Shown here: positions 45,757 to 57,900 of the stretch, piece after piece
Numbering within the stretch: position 1 is the stretch's first letter
Layout: every line of letters begins with the position of its first letter
Position numbers and translations under genes: made by a program
The notes under the pieces: model-generated
Databases searched by the model: none
Told to the model about the DNA's origin: nothing
Seen by the model: only the letters and a program-made list of their open reading frames with translations
DNA from: Chrysaora quinquecirrha
Lineage: Eukaryota > Cnidaria > Scyphozoa > Semaeostomeae > Pelagiidae
Direction: 5' to 3'
DNA: 64,000 nt
NCBI GenBank assembly: GCA_014526335.1
Contig: JACTAT010000114.1
Coordinates: 289,659 to 353,658, forward strand

Positions 45757-46925
45757 TATTCCAAGACTCTTCGCTGACGATACCAATGTTTTTAATTTCG
45801 GAAATGATATCCCTCAGCTAATCCATGAAACTAATTTAGAATTAAGTAAACTAGACGAATGGATGAGGGCAAACATGCTTAAAGTAAATACTTCAAAAAC
45901 CCATTATTGTTTTTTCCACCCTTCGTCAAATAAAAGTACAAATGAAGCGTACTTAGTAAAAATGGGAGACATTTTAAACCCGTCTGATGATATTAAATAT
46001 CTTGGAGTTAAACTAGATGCACAACTGTCTTGGGTAAAACACATTGATAAGATTAAAAATGAACTAATAAAATATACGTCTATGTTCTCTAAACTCCGGC
46101 ATTATATACCCAAGACTTGCCTAACAGCTCTGTATGATGCACTTGTTTTATCAAAGATAGCCTATGCATTCGAAGCTTATGGCTGCGCTGTGACAAAACA
46201 TCTCAGAGAACTTCAAGTCTTGCAAAACAGGATCCTACGGATCCTAAGGTTTAAAGATCATAGATATTCGACTAATACAATCCATAAAGAAACTAATTTT
46301 CTTAAACTCAATGACTTATATGAACTTAAAATTCTAAAATTTATGCAGCGTGTTCATCACAATAAGGAAAACCTTCCTACAGTTTTTCAGAATTACTTTT
46401 TAACGAACGAAGTTTCGTACGAATATGAAAAGAACTGATACTTAATAAATATTAACAAGACTTTGTTTATTATTTCATTGCTATATAAAAAATTTAACTT
46501 GAATTAGCTGTTAGATCCTTGATTATTCTTCTATCATATGTATTTCTATGTTGTGCATTGTTTTACAATACTATTGTCTGATCCTGCTTGGTAAAAAAAA
46601 AAAAAAAATAATAATAATAAAAAAGAAAAAAAACAAAAACAAAAATTTTTTATATGAAATTTACAATTGAGCTGATTTGTCTAAATTTATAACTCTTATG
46701 TGTTTTCTTTAATTGCTTTGTAACTGATTTGTATGAAAGTTGTAATTGATTATTGTAGCTTATATAAATTGATGCTGATGTTACTTTTAAACTTTAATTT
46801 AGCGGCCCAAGCTTAGATAAGCTCTGCTTCTCTTGGGTCGCGTAGAATACAAGTATTTTTATACTTAAATTTTCTTTTGTAAACTTGTATTTTACAAATA
46901 AATTTGAATTGAATTGAATTGAATA
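45757..46925 (+). pseudogene. 5'-truncated non-LTR retrotransposon with (TTGAA)n tail
   Basis: The reading frame picks up in the reverse-transcriptase palm (RLFADDTNVFNFGND) and continues through the thumb and C-terminus (ANMLKVNTSKTHYCFFHP, IKYLGVKLDAQLSWVKHI) to the stop at 46438. About 225 codons remain. The 3' UTR contains an A-rich tract at 46592 and ends in TTGAATTGAATTGAATTGAA, a CR1/L2/Rex-like tail. The FADD motif differs from the YADD of the full-length element at 51613, so it belongs to another lineage. 5' truncation is the usual result of target-primed insertion. Confidence 0.85.
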
Positions 46926-48179
46926 CTTTATATAGTAGGCTAAATCTGATGTAACAGTGTTGCAGGTTATGACTTGGTTATTTGTTCTTAATACCACACC
47001 CTTATTGTCATTAACCTTCCCTTTTGCCCCTCTTATGTTGGATGTATGGCTAAACCACTGATTAGTTTTTGTGAGAACTGTAACTGGTAAACCAAACTGG
47101 CAAACCAGGTAAACTAACTGACTATGGAAAACATGCAAATTTCAGCTAACGCGTCAGTGTGAGCAGATTGGGAAAACAATAGGCTAATTAACATCACAAT
47201 AGGTCAAACAATAGAAGATGTGCCAGCGTCATTGCAAGTGGGAGCAAGTTTTCCAACCTGGATAACATAATCCAGCTTGCTTGCAGTGTCAGAAATTCAA
47301 CAAGGTTGGGGTTTGAATTGAACGAAGCTACGTTATCGCCCAGAGTGCATTTTATGTTGTGCAGGGGATGGGGAATAACTTTCTCCTGCCACTTCATTCA
47401 AGACAATAGGGCCTATTGTTTTCCTATTGTTCTCACCCATATGCACTTCCCTGCACAAAATCAAAGAATGCAGTCTGGATTAGCATCACAGGCCTCATTA
47501 GGTCATGGCCTCAAAACAACATTGATATTGGATTGATAAGGTCAGATAAGATCAAGAGTTGCCATAATGTGTCAAAACATGGGGGCCTTACCAAGAACAT
47601 ACCCTTTGGGGCCTTACCAAGAAATTCCCTGATCCCTCCTGACCTTTGTTACTTTCACCTCTGTCCAGACTTGCTGCTTCCGCTTTTGCATAGCAAATTT
47701 AGGCCTAGCCCTAGCTAGGCTTTGCACATGTTGAACTTATTTGCCCACCATCACAGATGGCTCACAACTAGATATGAAAAAAAAACAAACTAGGATTGCG
47801 AAGAAGTGTTTATTTACCTTTCAAGGTAGCAAATCTGTCATGCGATTTTGCAGTTTTTGCAGGGGACAAGTCCAAAACAAGGCTGCAATGATGTTCTTCA
47901 AAATGGACGCCAAACATTGATCAGCACGCAGTCAACAGTCAGCACTAGGACGCTGTCGACTTACGGAAATTATGACGTAATGCCAATATTCGATTCGAGG
48001 CTTTTGAGGGGTATTCAATTGTTATGGGGTAATGGGAGATTGGCGTATAATCGGGACATTAAAAGTACATTAACTTGCAATTCGAAAATTATAAAACTAA
48101 AATTGTCGTGATACTTGTTCAACGACAGGTAAAAAACCAAATTATTTTCCTTTCTTGTTATTATGTTTGTTCTTTGCAC
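46926..48179. other. Region upstream of VPS33B, repeat relics
   Basis: Holds a diverged relative of the PIK3C3-intron foldback (GGGAGCAAGTTTTCCAACC at 47240; ACAATAGGGCCTATTGT at 47403). No supported gene. Confidence 0.45.
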
Positions 48180-48500
48180 CATGCGCATGCGCGTAGGAGT
48201 TTACCCACAATTATTAGATTTAATAAAGAAATTCTATGAGTATGAAGACAATGTCTTATGTAATTGTTCAGTGTCATGAGTTCGAAGCGTAAGCAAGGGG
48301 TATCCAAGCGCAAGCACATGGTCTAGGGGCCGGATATCCCCTCCCTCGGTTGGCTGGCTGAAGACTCATGGGGGGAATAGCGATTTCCTGTAACGGGAAC
48401 CACCGTAAGATGCGACGCCTCAGCCACATTGTCTCGGCAATGTGGAGGAAAGTGGGGGCATTCATCTCCAGCACTGGGCAATGTTTTTGCTTTTCACTGT
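48180..48500. repeat. Structured dispersed repeat, copy 2
   Basis: Matches 27720-28035. Hairpin 48424-48445 is CCACATTG-TCTCGG-CAATGTGG, carrying the compensating base pair relative to copy 1. The two short minus-strand ORFs across the copies are in different frames, which argues against a conserved protein. Confidence 0.6.
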
Positions 48501-48924
48501 TCGAAGCGAGTTCGAAGAACCAATGATTTTGGCACAGTGCAAACAGCCTCGAGTCGGATTTTGACATTACGTCATAACTTGCGTAAATCGACTACGTTCT
48601 AGTAGCAAGGCTCCAGTGACCAAGGTCTGTTTTGTTGTTGTCTCCTCAGGATCAAGAGGGCTTTTAGCAGCTAAACCAGAGCTAAACATACGAAAGTAGC
48701 AGTAACGTTCATCTTAAAACAGATGCTCTGGTCTGCAAGCAATGTAGTAAGGTAAAAAAGAACCAAGTTTTGTGAAAGTGAATCAGCACCAAGCCTGAGA
48801 GGAGGGTCCCTTCAGTTCAGAAGTTCCTGTGACAGAGGAGAGCCTGCTGTGCTGACTGATTTCAAGATGCAGGGACAAATGGCTCACTGGTGACAATAAA
48901 AAGTAGAAAAGCTGACACAACAAA

Positions 48925-51900
48925 ATGGCAGTAGCAAAAGTACAACCAGAACTTCCAAATACAACTATTTTGAAGCGAATAGCTCATGACAATCTTATTG
49001 TGCAGCTGGAATCGGTAAGAATTTCAAATCAAGAGAATGATGATAATAATAAGTTTGCATTTCAGAGGCTCTACAGCAGCACAGGGGTAGCAGGTCAACT
49101 TGCCAGACTGAAAAAATTGCCACAGTTAAGTCATTGCATGTGTACATCTTGTCTGGTTGCCCTGTCAATAGATGGCAAGTCAACACAAGTCATTAAAGCA
49201 CACAAGTCAACTCTATCAGCATGTTAAATCGGGGTTTGGGGCAGCATCCTCAATATTCCCTAGTTAATGGCATTGGGGTGTAGGGTTCCTTTATCCCCCA
49301 TCCAAGCTGCTACCATTGTTTGATAACGATAGGTTTCAATGCTTGGTAAATTCCCAGACACAGACAGGCATTAGGGTGCTTTGATGCACCTTGTCCCAAT
49401 TAAACAATTTAACATCAAACAGGGTAACTGCAAAGATTTGCATACAGTAGAGAGCAATGCCAAAAACATAAAAATTTGGCATAATAAGAATGTATGATTT
49501 AGTCATAAAGTTTTGGGGTAATTGTAAGTTGATTATATTATTTATGATATTTTAGATGCATGGTGCCAAGGATCTGGTCATTGATGAGGAACTGATGAAG
49601 CCACTGGATAGAATTGCTGGTGTTTCAGTTTTGAAAGTATGGAGTTTTTTAATCTATTAATCTTAGAGCAAATTATGATACAATGGCTGGCCAAGGTCAG
49701 TGGCATATACAGATAGCCAACATTGGTGGGGCAAAAGAGTGTGGTCGAGGAAAAATCGGTCATGGTTTTAAGAATGGCTACCCAAGTTGTACTCGGTGAT
49801 ACTTTTACACCAAATTGGGACAATATACAAAACACATTTTGGCAATGATTGTGGGGGTGACTGCCCCCATGCCCCCCTTTGCTACACCACTGGCCAAGGG
49901 GCCCTTGTTCAGATTTTGGCAAGAAACATGTAATCCTAAACAGGGGCATCTGCCCCCTTACATTCATAATCATAGCCAGTGTTTATTGCTTCTGCCCCTG
50001 CCCCTGCCCCCTGCATTGCTTTCAGTACCCTGAATCATAGGCTGAAGAACACATCCATTTTTTATTTCAAATTTGCTAAAAAGCATACAAAGCTTTTTAC
50101 CAATTTTTGGGTACTTTGACAAATTTTTAATTTTTAGAAATTGGTAACATGCCTTACTCACCTCTTTTGATCTTATGATGAACCCCTAGATACCCCACCA
50201 GGTTCATTGAGTCATGTCTTTCTTACTTCATCTTACTCTTTAGAAACATGGTGTTGAGAAAATTTTCAAGCTTGACAACAAAGGAATAGAGACAGGCTGC
50301 AACAGGTTGGGGTTTCAAAACTTTGTTTCCCCCTGTATAAGGCCCCAAGGGGTTCTGTGTGATGGGTCACTGGACAACTTATAATGCCTTATTTCGTTTT
50401 TGCTCTTAAATGCATGAATCCAAGCTCAAGCATATTGCATGAAATCTTTTGGTATGGATCTACATTTACATATTGATGACACAATCACATGTTTCTGTCC
50501 CTTGTGTACCCTTGGATCCAAACAAAGTATGCTTGAAATAATACGAGTAAATCAATATGCTCCCTAAGATCTTAGTTCTCTGTCTTTCTTATTACAAACT
50601 TATCGTGGAAAGAATTTTCTACGTGTCTGCATGATTTCGCTTCCCCTTTCTGGCCTCGTAAAATTGCCATATTTTACCTCGTTTTTAACAGTCAATGTTT
50701 TTCTCATAGGAGAATTTATATTGTGAGACCTTACGTATCAAGAATGAAGTGGATAGTAGGTCAGTATAGAATTACTTTTGCAGAAAGGTTTGCAATTTGG
50801 CGAACCAATCATTCGTGCATATATACAGTCAATTAGTAAACCAATCAATCAGTTAACCTGTGTCCAAAAAAAACGATCCCACCAATTTTCCTCAGTCAAG
50901 CAGCTTTGTCCGATTTTGATTGATCCGTTTAGAAAATCGGACTCTGTCGTGTTGTAGAGAATATTTGAAGATCTGATATGCTCTACGCTCTCCACTTTTT
51001 TGTCCAGTAAAGAGTCGAAAGCGTTTTAACACTCTGTCGGTTGATATCGAGCTGTGTCGGGTGATGATGTCGAGGGTTGTCCAGAAAAGTTGAAACATCT
51101 TCAATTTCTTGGCTCCGCTTCGCTTGGGATTTCTAGTCGTTTCGATCGTTTTTACACCATCATCCAACTTTTCTCGACATTAATCGAAGAAGTCGAGCAT
51201 TCTAGAGTGAGAAGTCGAGAACAATTTAAACAGTTCTACCCACCAATGTAAGGCTTATGCATACTTGAGAGGGCCACATACATGCTTATGCATACTTGCC
51301 TGCTAATATTATGCAGTACCCTTTTCACAAAGCATTCCGTCCTATACAGAATACAATTAGCAGCTTTCGTTTTAAATTTCAGAACACATAAGGAAAGATC
51401 AACTGAAAGCTATTCATGGCGAATACAGAGTTCTAATGACACCAAAACGCGTAAGTATCCAGGTTTTTATACTCTTCCATTTGAGTTTATTTGCTAGTCA
51501 ATAATATTAATTAGCAAATAACAGAACAATCTTAAGTAGTCCTAATTTTTGTATGATTACTGTATGAGAACTTTATAGGCCATAGAAATGTACTCTATTA
51601 TACGACTCGACGATGGCGGCTTGCAGCTCGGCTCTGTTTACGCTGTTTATTTTCGTGTTAAACTTGCAAGTCAAAAGAAGCTCGTTCGTTGACTCAGATT
51701 TTATTGGACTCACATTACTTGGAAAAGAAATTGATGAAATAAACCTCAGTGAAACTTATATCTGTTCCAGTTTATTTCAAGCGAGAGGTGGCAAGTTTTG
51801 TTTTCGTCTTCGAAGCTCGAGGCAAAGTTTCTTCAACATCCTTATCCTCATGTGCGGTGATGTGCAGTCATGCCCTGGCCCTGTAAACTGCACAAGGACC

Positions 51901-54900
51901 ATACAGGAGATGGATTCCCTGATCAAAACTAAAGGCATTAAAATCTTCCACCAAAATGCGAGGGGTCTCAGTGGAAACTATGAACATGTTGCTGAATTGC
52001 TTCAAAGTTTTCCTGGTATGCATATTCTGTCACTTAGTGAAACACATATTGAGGCGAGAAGTAACCAGGAGGATGGGGTATATGATATTTCTGGGTATTC
52101 CTTCATAAGTCGCCCAAGAAAATCTGGCAAAGGCGGTGGGGTTGGAGCATACATTTTGGATGGAATCAGTTGGGATCGACGAGATGACCTGGAAAATGTA
52201 AATGTTGAAGCAATTTGGCTTGAAATTAGGCCCGGTCACTCGAGCAGCTTCCTATTGTGTATCATGTATCGCCCCCCTGAGAGTTCTAAACACCTGAGCA
52301 AAGACTTTAACGTCCACCTGTATGAAATGCTCGCTAAAGCATCTGAAATATCACAAGAAATTATTCTCCTGGGAGACCTCAACGTAAATTTTCTAAAGCA
52401 GGACAACAAAGATCTCAAGTCTATTTTAAACATATTTGGTTACAAGCAGATGATCCAAAAACCCACGAGAATAGCAGAAGCCTCAGAAACTCTCATCGAT
52501 GTTATCTTGACAAACAAGCCATCAAATGTTGCAAAAACCGAAGTAATCCCCACCGGCATTGGAGACCATGATATGGTGGGTTGTGCGAGGAAAATAAATC
52601 ACCTCCGTTTCAAACCGAGGCAAAGTATCTGCCGTGATTACAGAAGCTACCAACCTGAAGCTATGAACAAAGATCTCGAGGCGGTTGATTGGTCACATTT
52701 TTACAGCTGTCGACATGTGAACGAGGCTTGGTCTATTATGAGGAGTATCTTGTCTAATATCTTTGATCGTCAAGCTCCAAAAATCTGCAAAAATATCAGG
52801 GGACAGCCTGCTCCCTGGCTAAACAGCGATGTCAAGAAACTTATGAATGATAGGGATAAGCTGCTTCGAAAATCGAGAAGGACGAAGGATGAGCTTGACA
52901 TCTCACAATATAAACGGAAACGGAACGAGGTCAATATTGCCATCAGAAAAGCCAGGTCTTCCTACCACAGGAACATGCTGAAAGAAAATTCTGGAAACCC
53001 AAATAAGTTTTGGAAATCTTTGAAGACCATATACCCAACAAAGTCTACGACAGGGCCATCAATGCACTCATTTGACATAGATGGTACGAAAACGGACGAC
53101 CCAGCCAGGATATCCAATGCTTTCTGTTCATTCTTCGCAACAGTAACATCAAAACTGAGAGAAAGTGCAATTCCTTTACGTGATTTTGTATGGAGGAGCC
53201 CTGCAGCTATACCTCAAAGAACTGACAAGCAATTCAAATTTCGCCCAATATCAAGGTTAGAAGTCGAGCGAGAGCTTAGATCAATCAAGCGCACAAAATC
53301 AACTGGCATCGACAATTTGCCCCCAGGCTTACTGAAGGACGCTGCTTGTCTCATATCTGCCCCTCTTGCTCACCTAATTAATCTCTCACTTGAGACAGGA
53401 ACTTTTCCAACAGACATGAAAATTGCAAAAATAGTTCCTGTGCATAAATCGGGCTCTCTGTCAATTTTTGATAACTATCGTCCAATATCAGTTCTGCCCG
53501 TATTATCAAAAATGTTCGAAAAGTTGGTACAGCGTCAACTTATGGAGTTTCTTGACAAGAATAAGCTACTTTCAAAGTTCCAGTTCGGATTTAGGCCAAA
53601 ACTGTCTACGGAGTTAGCAGCAACTCTGTTGTTAGATGAAATTCGGAAGAGTGTCGATCAAGGCAAACTGGTAGGAGCAACGTTTATAGATCTCAGCAAA
53701 GCCTTCGACACCATAAGCCATTCAAACCTTCTCCAAAAACTCCCTAAGTATGGAATCAAAGAAGGTGAACTTGCTTGGTTCACAGATTATCTTTTCCACC
53801 GTTCAGCAGTTGTAAGTTACGGTAAATCCTCATCAAAGATAGCGGACATCCAAACAGGAGTACCTCAAGGCTCTATTTTGGGTCCCTTGCTATTCATTCT
53901 ATTCTTCAACGATATCACTGATGTAATTGTGGGTGCCAGGATAGTTAAATATGCAGATGACACAGTGATCTACGTTGCTGATAAAGATTTGAAAGTCATC
54001 AATTCCAAGCTCTCAAGTAATATGGATTCGATCGCCGATTGGTTTGATGAAAATGGATTGATAATTAATTTGAAAAAAGGCAAGACGGAATCTCTTCTTT
54101 TTGGGACTTCGCAAAGGGTTGCAAAACAAAGTGAGACACTAGATGTAATGTACCGAGGCTCCAAAATACTGAACACAAATCAATACAAATATCTTGGTAT
54201 TGAAATAGATAGCACCCTAAATCTGAATTCCCACTTTGAGAGGTGCTTCAAACGAGCATCATCCAGACTACGACTACTGGCAAAGATAAGAGATTCCCTT
54301 GATCTGACCTCTGCAAAGGCCGTGTATGACTCCATGATTCTGCCAACTTTCACGTATTGTGGAGTACTACAACTCAAGTTGACTTCAACTCAAGCAAAGA
54401 GACTCGTGTCATTTCATGAACGCTGTCTGAAAATAATCAACGGAAACTCAAATATTCCAATTGCAATTCAATCAGTTGCCAATGCCAAGGGGACCAGGGC
54501 ATGTAAACTTGTGCGTAAATGTTTAGACAATGATATTTGTGAGAACTTTCAAGGGTATTTTGAGTTACAGCAGCACAAGACACAAACTAGAAACAGCGAA
54601 TGTTTGATAAGGCTTCCATGTATCAAAACAGAATATGCTAGGAAGTCGTTCTATTTTATGGGTGCCAAGCTGTACAACGAACTTCCACTTGACCTAAGAA
54701 AAGCTGAATCTTTTAAGCAATACGAAGGACTATTAAAGAAACATTTTAGTTTTGAAATTTGAAAGAAACATTTTAGCTTATATAGGTTTTACTTTCTTTT
54801 TATTCCTTTACAGGACACATATTGATAACAGCATTTTTATGTTGAAATGTACATCCTGTATAAAGATTCGTTATATAATCCAGAGAGTAGTACTCTGTAC

Positions 54901-57900
54901 CCTTTGTATTTCTATGATATAGGCTAAATCCCTGAACATTAAGTTTCGAGATGTTCAGCCAGTCTTATTCATAGGCTGGTACCTGGCTACGCCCCTTACT
55001 ACGCACCTCTCTACGTCCTTCGCTACGCCCCTGTTTTCATTTGCTAGCAATAACGTTTCGCTAGAACAGTAAAACAAGGAACAATGATCGATACTTGGTC
55101 TCTGTCTGCGATGCCTTGCAAGGATTGTAGAATTGTCGTTGCTGTTTTGGTAGAATTGTGATTTTGTGCTCTTGTCTTCATAGTTTTGTTACAAGGTATA
55201 TAGCATTTTTCAGACGAACAGCTATCAACAACTAGATCAATCCGATTTCATTTCTCAGTCTAACTACAGTATTTTGTTTTCAGCTAGCTGTTTGTGAATT
55301 GGTTCTAGAAAGGGAAGGCATTTATGGAGGTATAATCTGTTACCTTTCTTATCCCAAGCCCTGATCAGATCATTTATCATCTATCATCAATCATCAATAA
55401 CATATTTATAGGCCGGTTAATAATTAATCATCAATTGATCAACAATCATTAATCATCAATCATTAATCATCAATCATTAACCTTTAACCATCTATCATCG
55501 ATCCTCAATTACATTTATCAATCAGCCAGTAAATCATTAATCAATCAATCAACAATCATTTACAATTAATCATCAATCGTTAATCATGAATCATCCATCA
55601 TCAATCATCAATTACACATCAATCAGCCAGTTAACCATCAATCATCAATTAATTATCAATCAGCCAGTTAACCATCAATCATCAATTAATCATCAATCAC
55701 TAATCACCAATTATCAATCATTAATTTTTAATCATTGTTCATTAATCATTTATCATCAATCAGCCTGTAAACCAGTTAATGATCCAATCAGCCATTTAAT
55801 CATTAATCATTAACCATCAATCATAATCATCAATCATTGATGATTAATCATTAATCATAAATCATTAATCACCAACAATCAATCATCAATCATCAACCAA
55901 CAATCTAATTGGCTGATTAAACGATTAACTGGTTAATCAAATCAATAACTGATTGTCATTTTCGTTTCAGATGTAACTATTGATGAGTTCCCTCTGGATT
56001 TCATCACATTAGATAATGACGTCCTCTCAATGGAAATGCCTTTCTACTTCAAAGACGTTTATCTGGTAAGAAATGCAGCTTTTATCTTTTTTCCAGGTAT
56101 TCAGTTTATATAATTAGTTTTATAACCAACCTGGCATTACTAAGCTTATAATAGTTGTTTCCGAGGGCATTAGCAGAAAATATTAGCTTATGATTTGAAC
56201 TTTTGGATTCAATTCTAAAAAGTGTTCTTGCTAAATCTTGTTCTCTAGGATGGCGATTTCACTTGGAATTCAGTTGCAGCGAGAGTGTTAAACACTATTC
56301 AAATGACTTATGGCGCAATAAGAAATTTCACTTGTATTGGACATAATTCGAAGGTGCGAAACCTTAAACACTGTTCCTCTAATATTTTCTCTACGTTGCT
56401 TAGTCTTCAATTGTCAAATCTTCAAATGAGCTCCAACCCCCGAAAAAGCCACCGCTCGATCGAGATCGAACAAGCCCTTAAGAAATTGTTTTTGTCTTTA
56501 ATACATCTTTCAACTAATTAAAACATTAGAAAAGGTATTACTGACAGGGTTTACTATCAATTCAACCATTTATCAGCAATTGGCTGTTGGCAAGCAGTAG
56601 ATTTACGCTTAATGGGTCCGACTCCGTGTAAACATAGTTCGCACGAATTTCCGAGATGCTTGTCAACCAAATAATTCAGCGGTGAAAGCTACTTTGCTTT
56701 CCAAGCTGAAGGAAACAGCAATGAAGTTGTTGTTCTTGTAAAAATGTGACTGTGATAGTTTGCAACAAGAAGAACGAGATCAACTTAGTTTTTCATTTAT
56801 TTTTCATTCTACAGACTGTCTACGATCTTCTTCAGCTGTTCATGGAAGAAGAAAAAGAGTATGTTCCCCCTGGAGGTCCTGAAATTGCATCAGCTGTATT
56901 AATAGATAGAGGTATGTATAAGGGGGGCTTATACTTTCAACACTTGGACTTTTTCTCTCCTTTACAAGATGGTGTTCCTGGCAGAAGCCGCTTTATTGCC
57001 GAATGTTGAGAGTACGTGTGCAATCATGAAGTTTAGTTGCAATCCTCCAAGAGGTAAAAGTTAGGATAAAAGTTAGGCCTTCAAAATGGTTTAACCCTTT
57101 AACCGTTTTTAACATTTCTCAAGACACTTAATTCATATCTTCCATTTAGATTTACATAGGCATGGAAATCTCAAAACGGTGAAAATTCTCCAGCGGGGCG
57201 ATGGCGAATTTAAGCAGACAAATTGCTGCCGTCTTAATGCTTTCGTGTCTGACGTTGCCGTTGCTGTACTAAATGGCACTTCTTTATTTTTTAGATGTTG
57301 ATTATGTTACCCCGTTATGCTCTCAACTTTCTTACGAAGGTTTACTAGCTGATGTTTTTGGAATTTCCAGTGGTGAGTATGAAAGTAGCTTAACCTGACT
57401 GAAAATGGCAATGAAGAGAGCTGATTAACTCTTAATGGACCTTGAGGTGCCCGAAGTATTTTTGTTCAGAGGTTAATGATAAAAGTTTAAACTGATAAAA
57501 ATAGAATGCAAGACTTAACTGCGCCGGGCGTGGGTTCGAATCCCACACCTGACACCATGTAAAAGCTTTAAAGAGACAACAACAAAGATAGAGACTTCAT
57601 TTATTACTTGAGGGATACATCTCTGCATCTCAGTTCTCGTGTATTCAACAACATAACAAAACAGCGCATGCGTAGCATAAAGATAGGCTGACAACGTTAC
57701 AGCCACCTATGTAGTCTTAGTAGCCAGCTTAAATTTTAATGGATCATTTTTTAACAAGGTCCCTTGTAAAATAGTGTCTGTCACGAATCAAATTATCCCA
57801 TTAAACGTAAAAGTTTAAAGCTTGAATGGCCCCTCGCGCGATTCTCCTAAGGGTTCTCCTAAGGGCCCACTGATGATCCGTTACGTCACTGTAATTTAAC

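Noticed and set aside
55376..55935. CRISPR-like short regular repeats
   Set aside because: Imperfect ATCA microsatellite without distinct spacers, in animal nuclear DNA.
57510..57560. tRNA gene
   Set aside because: Only the T-arm and 3' acceptor-like sequence are present; no 5' half pairs with it.
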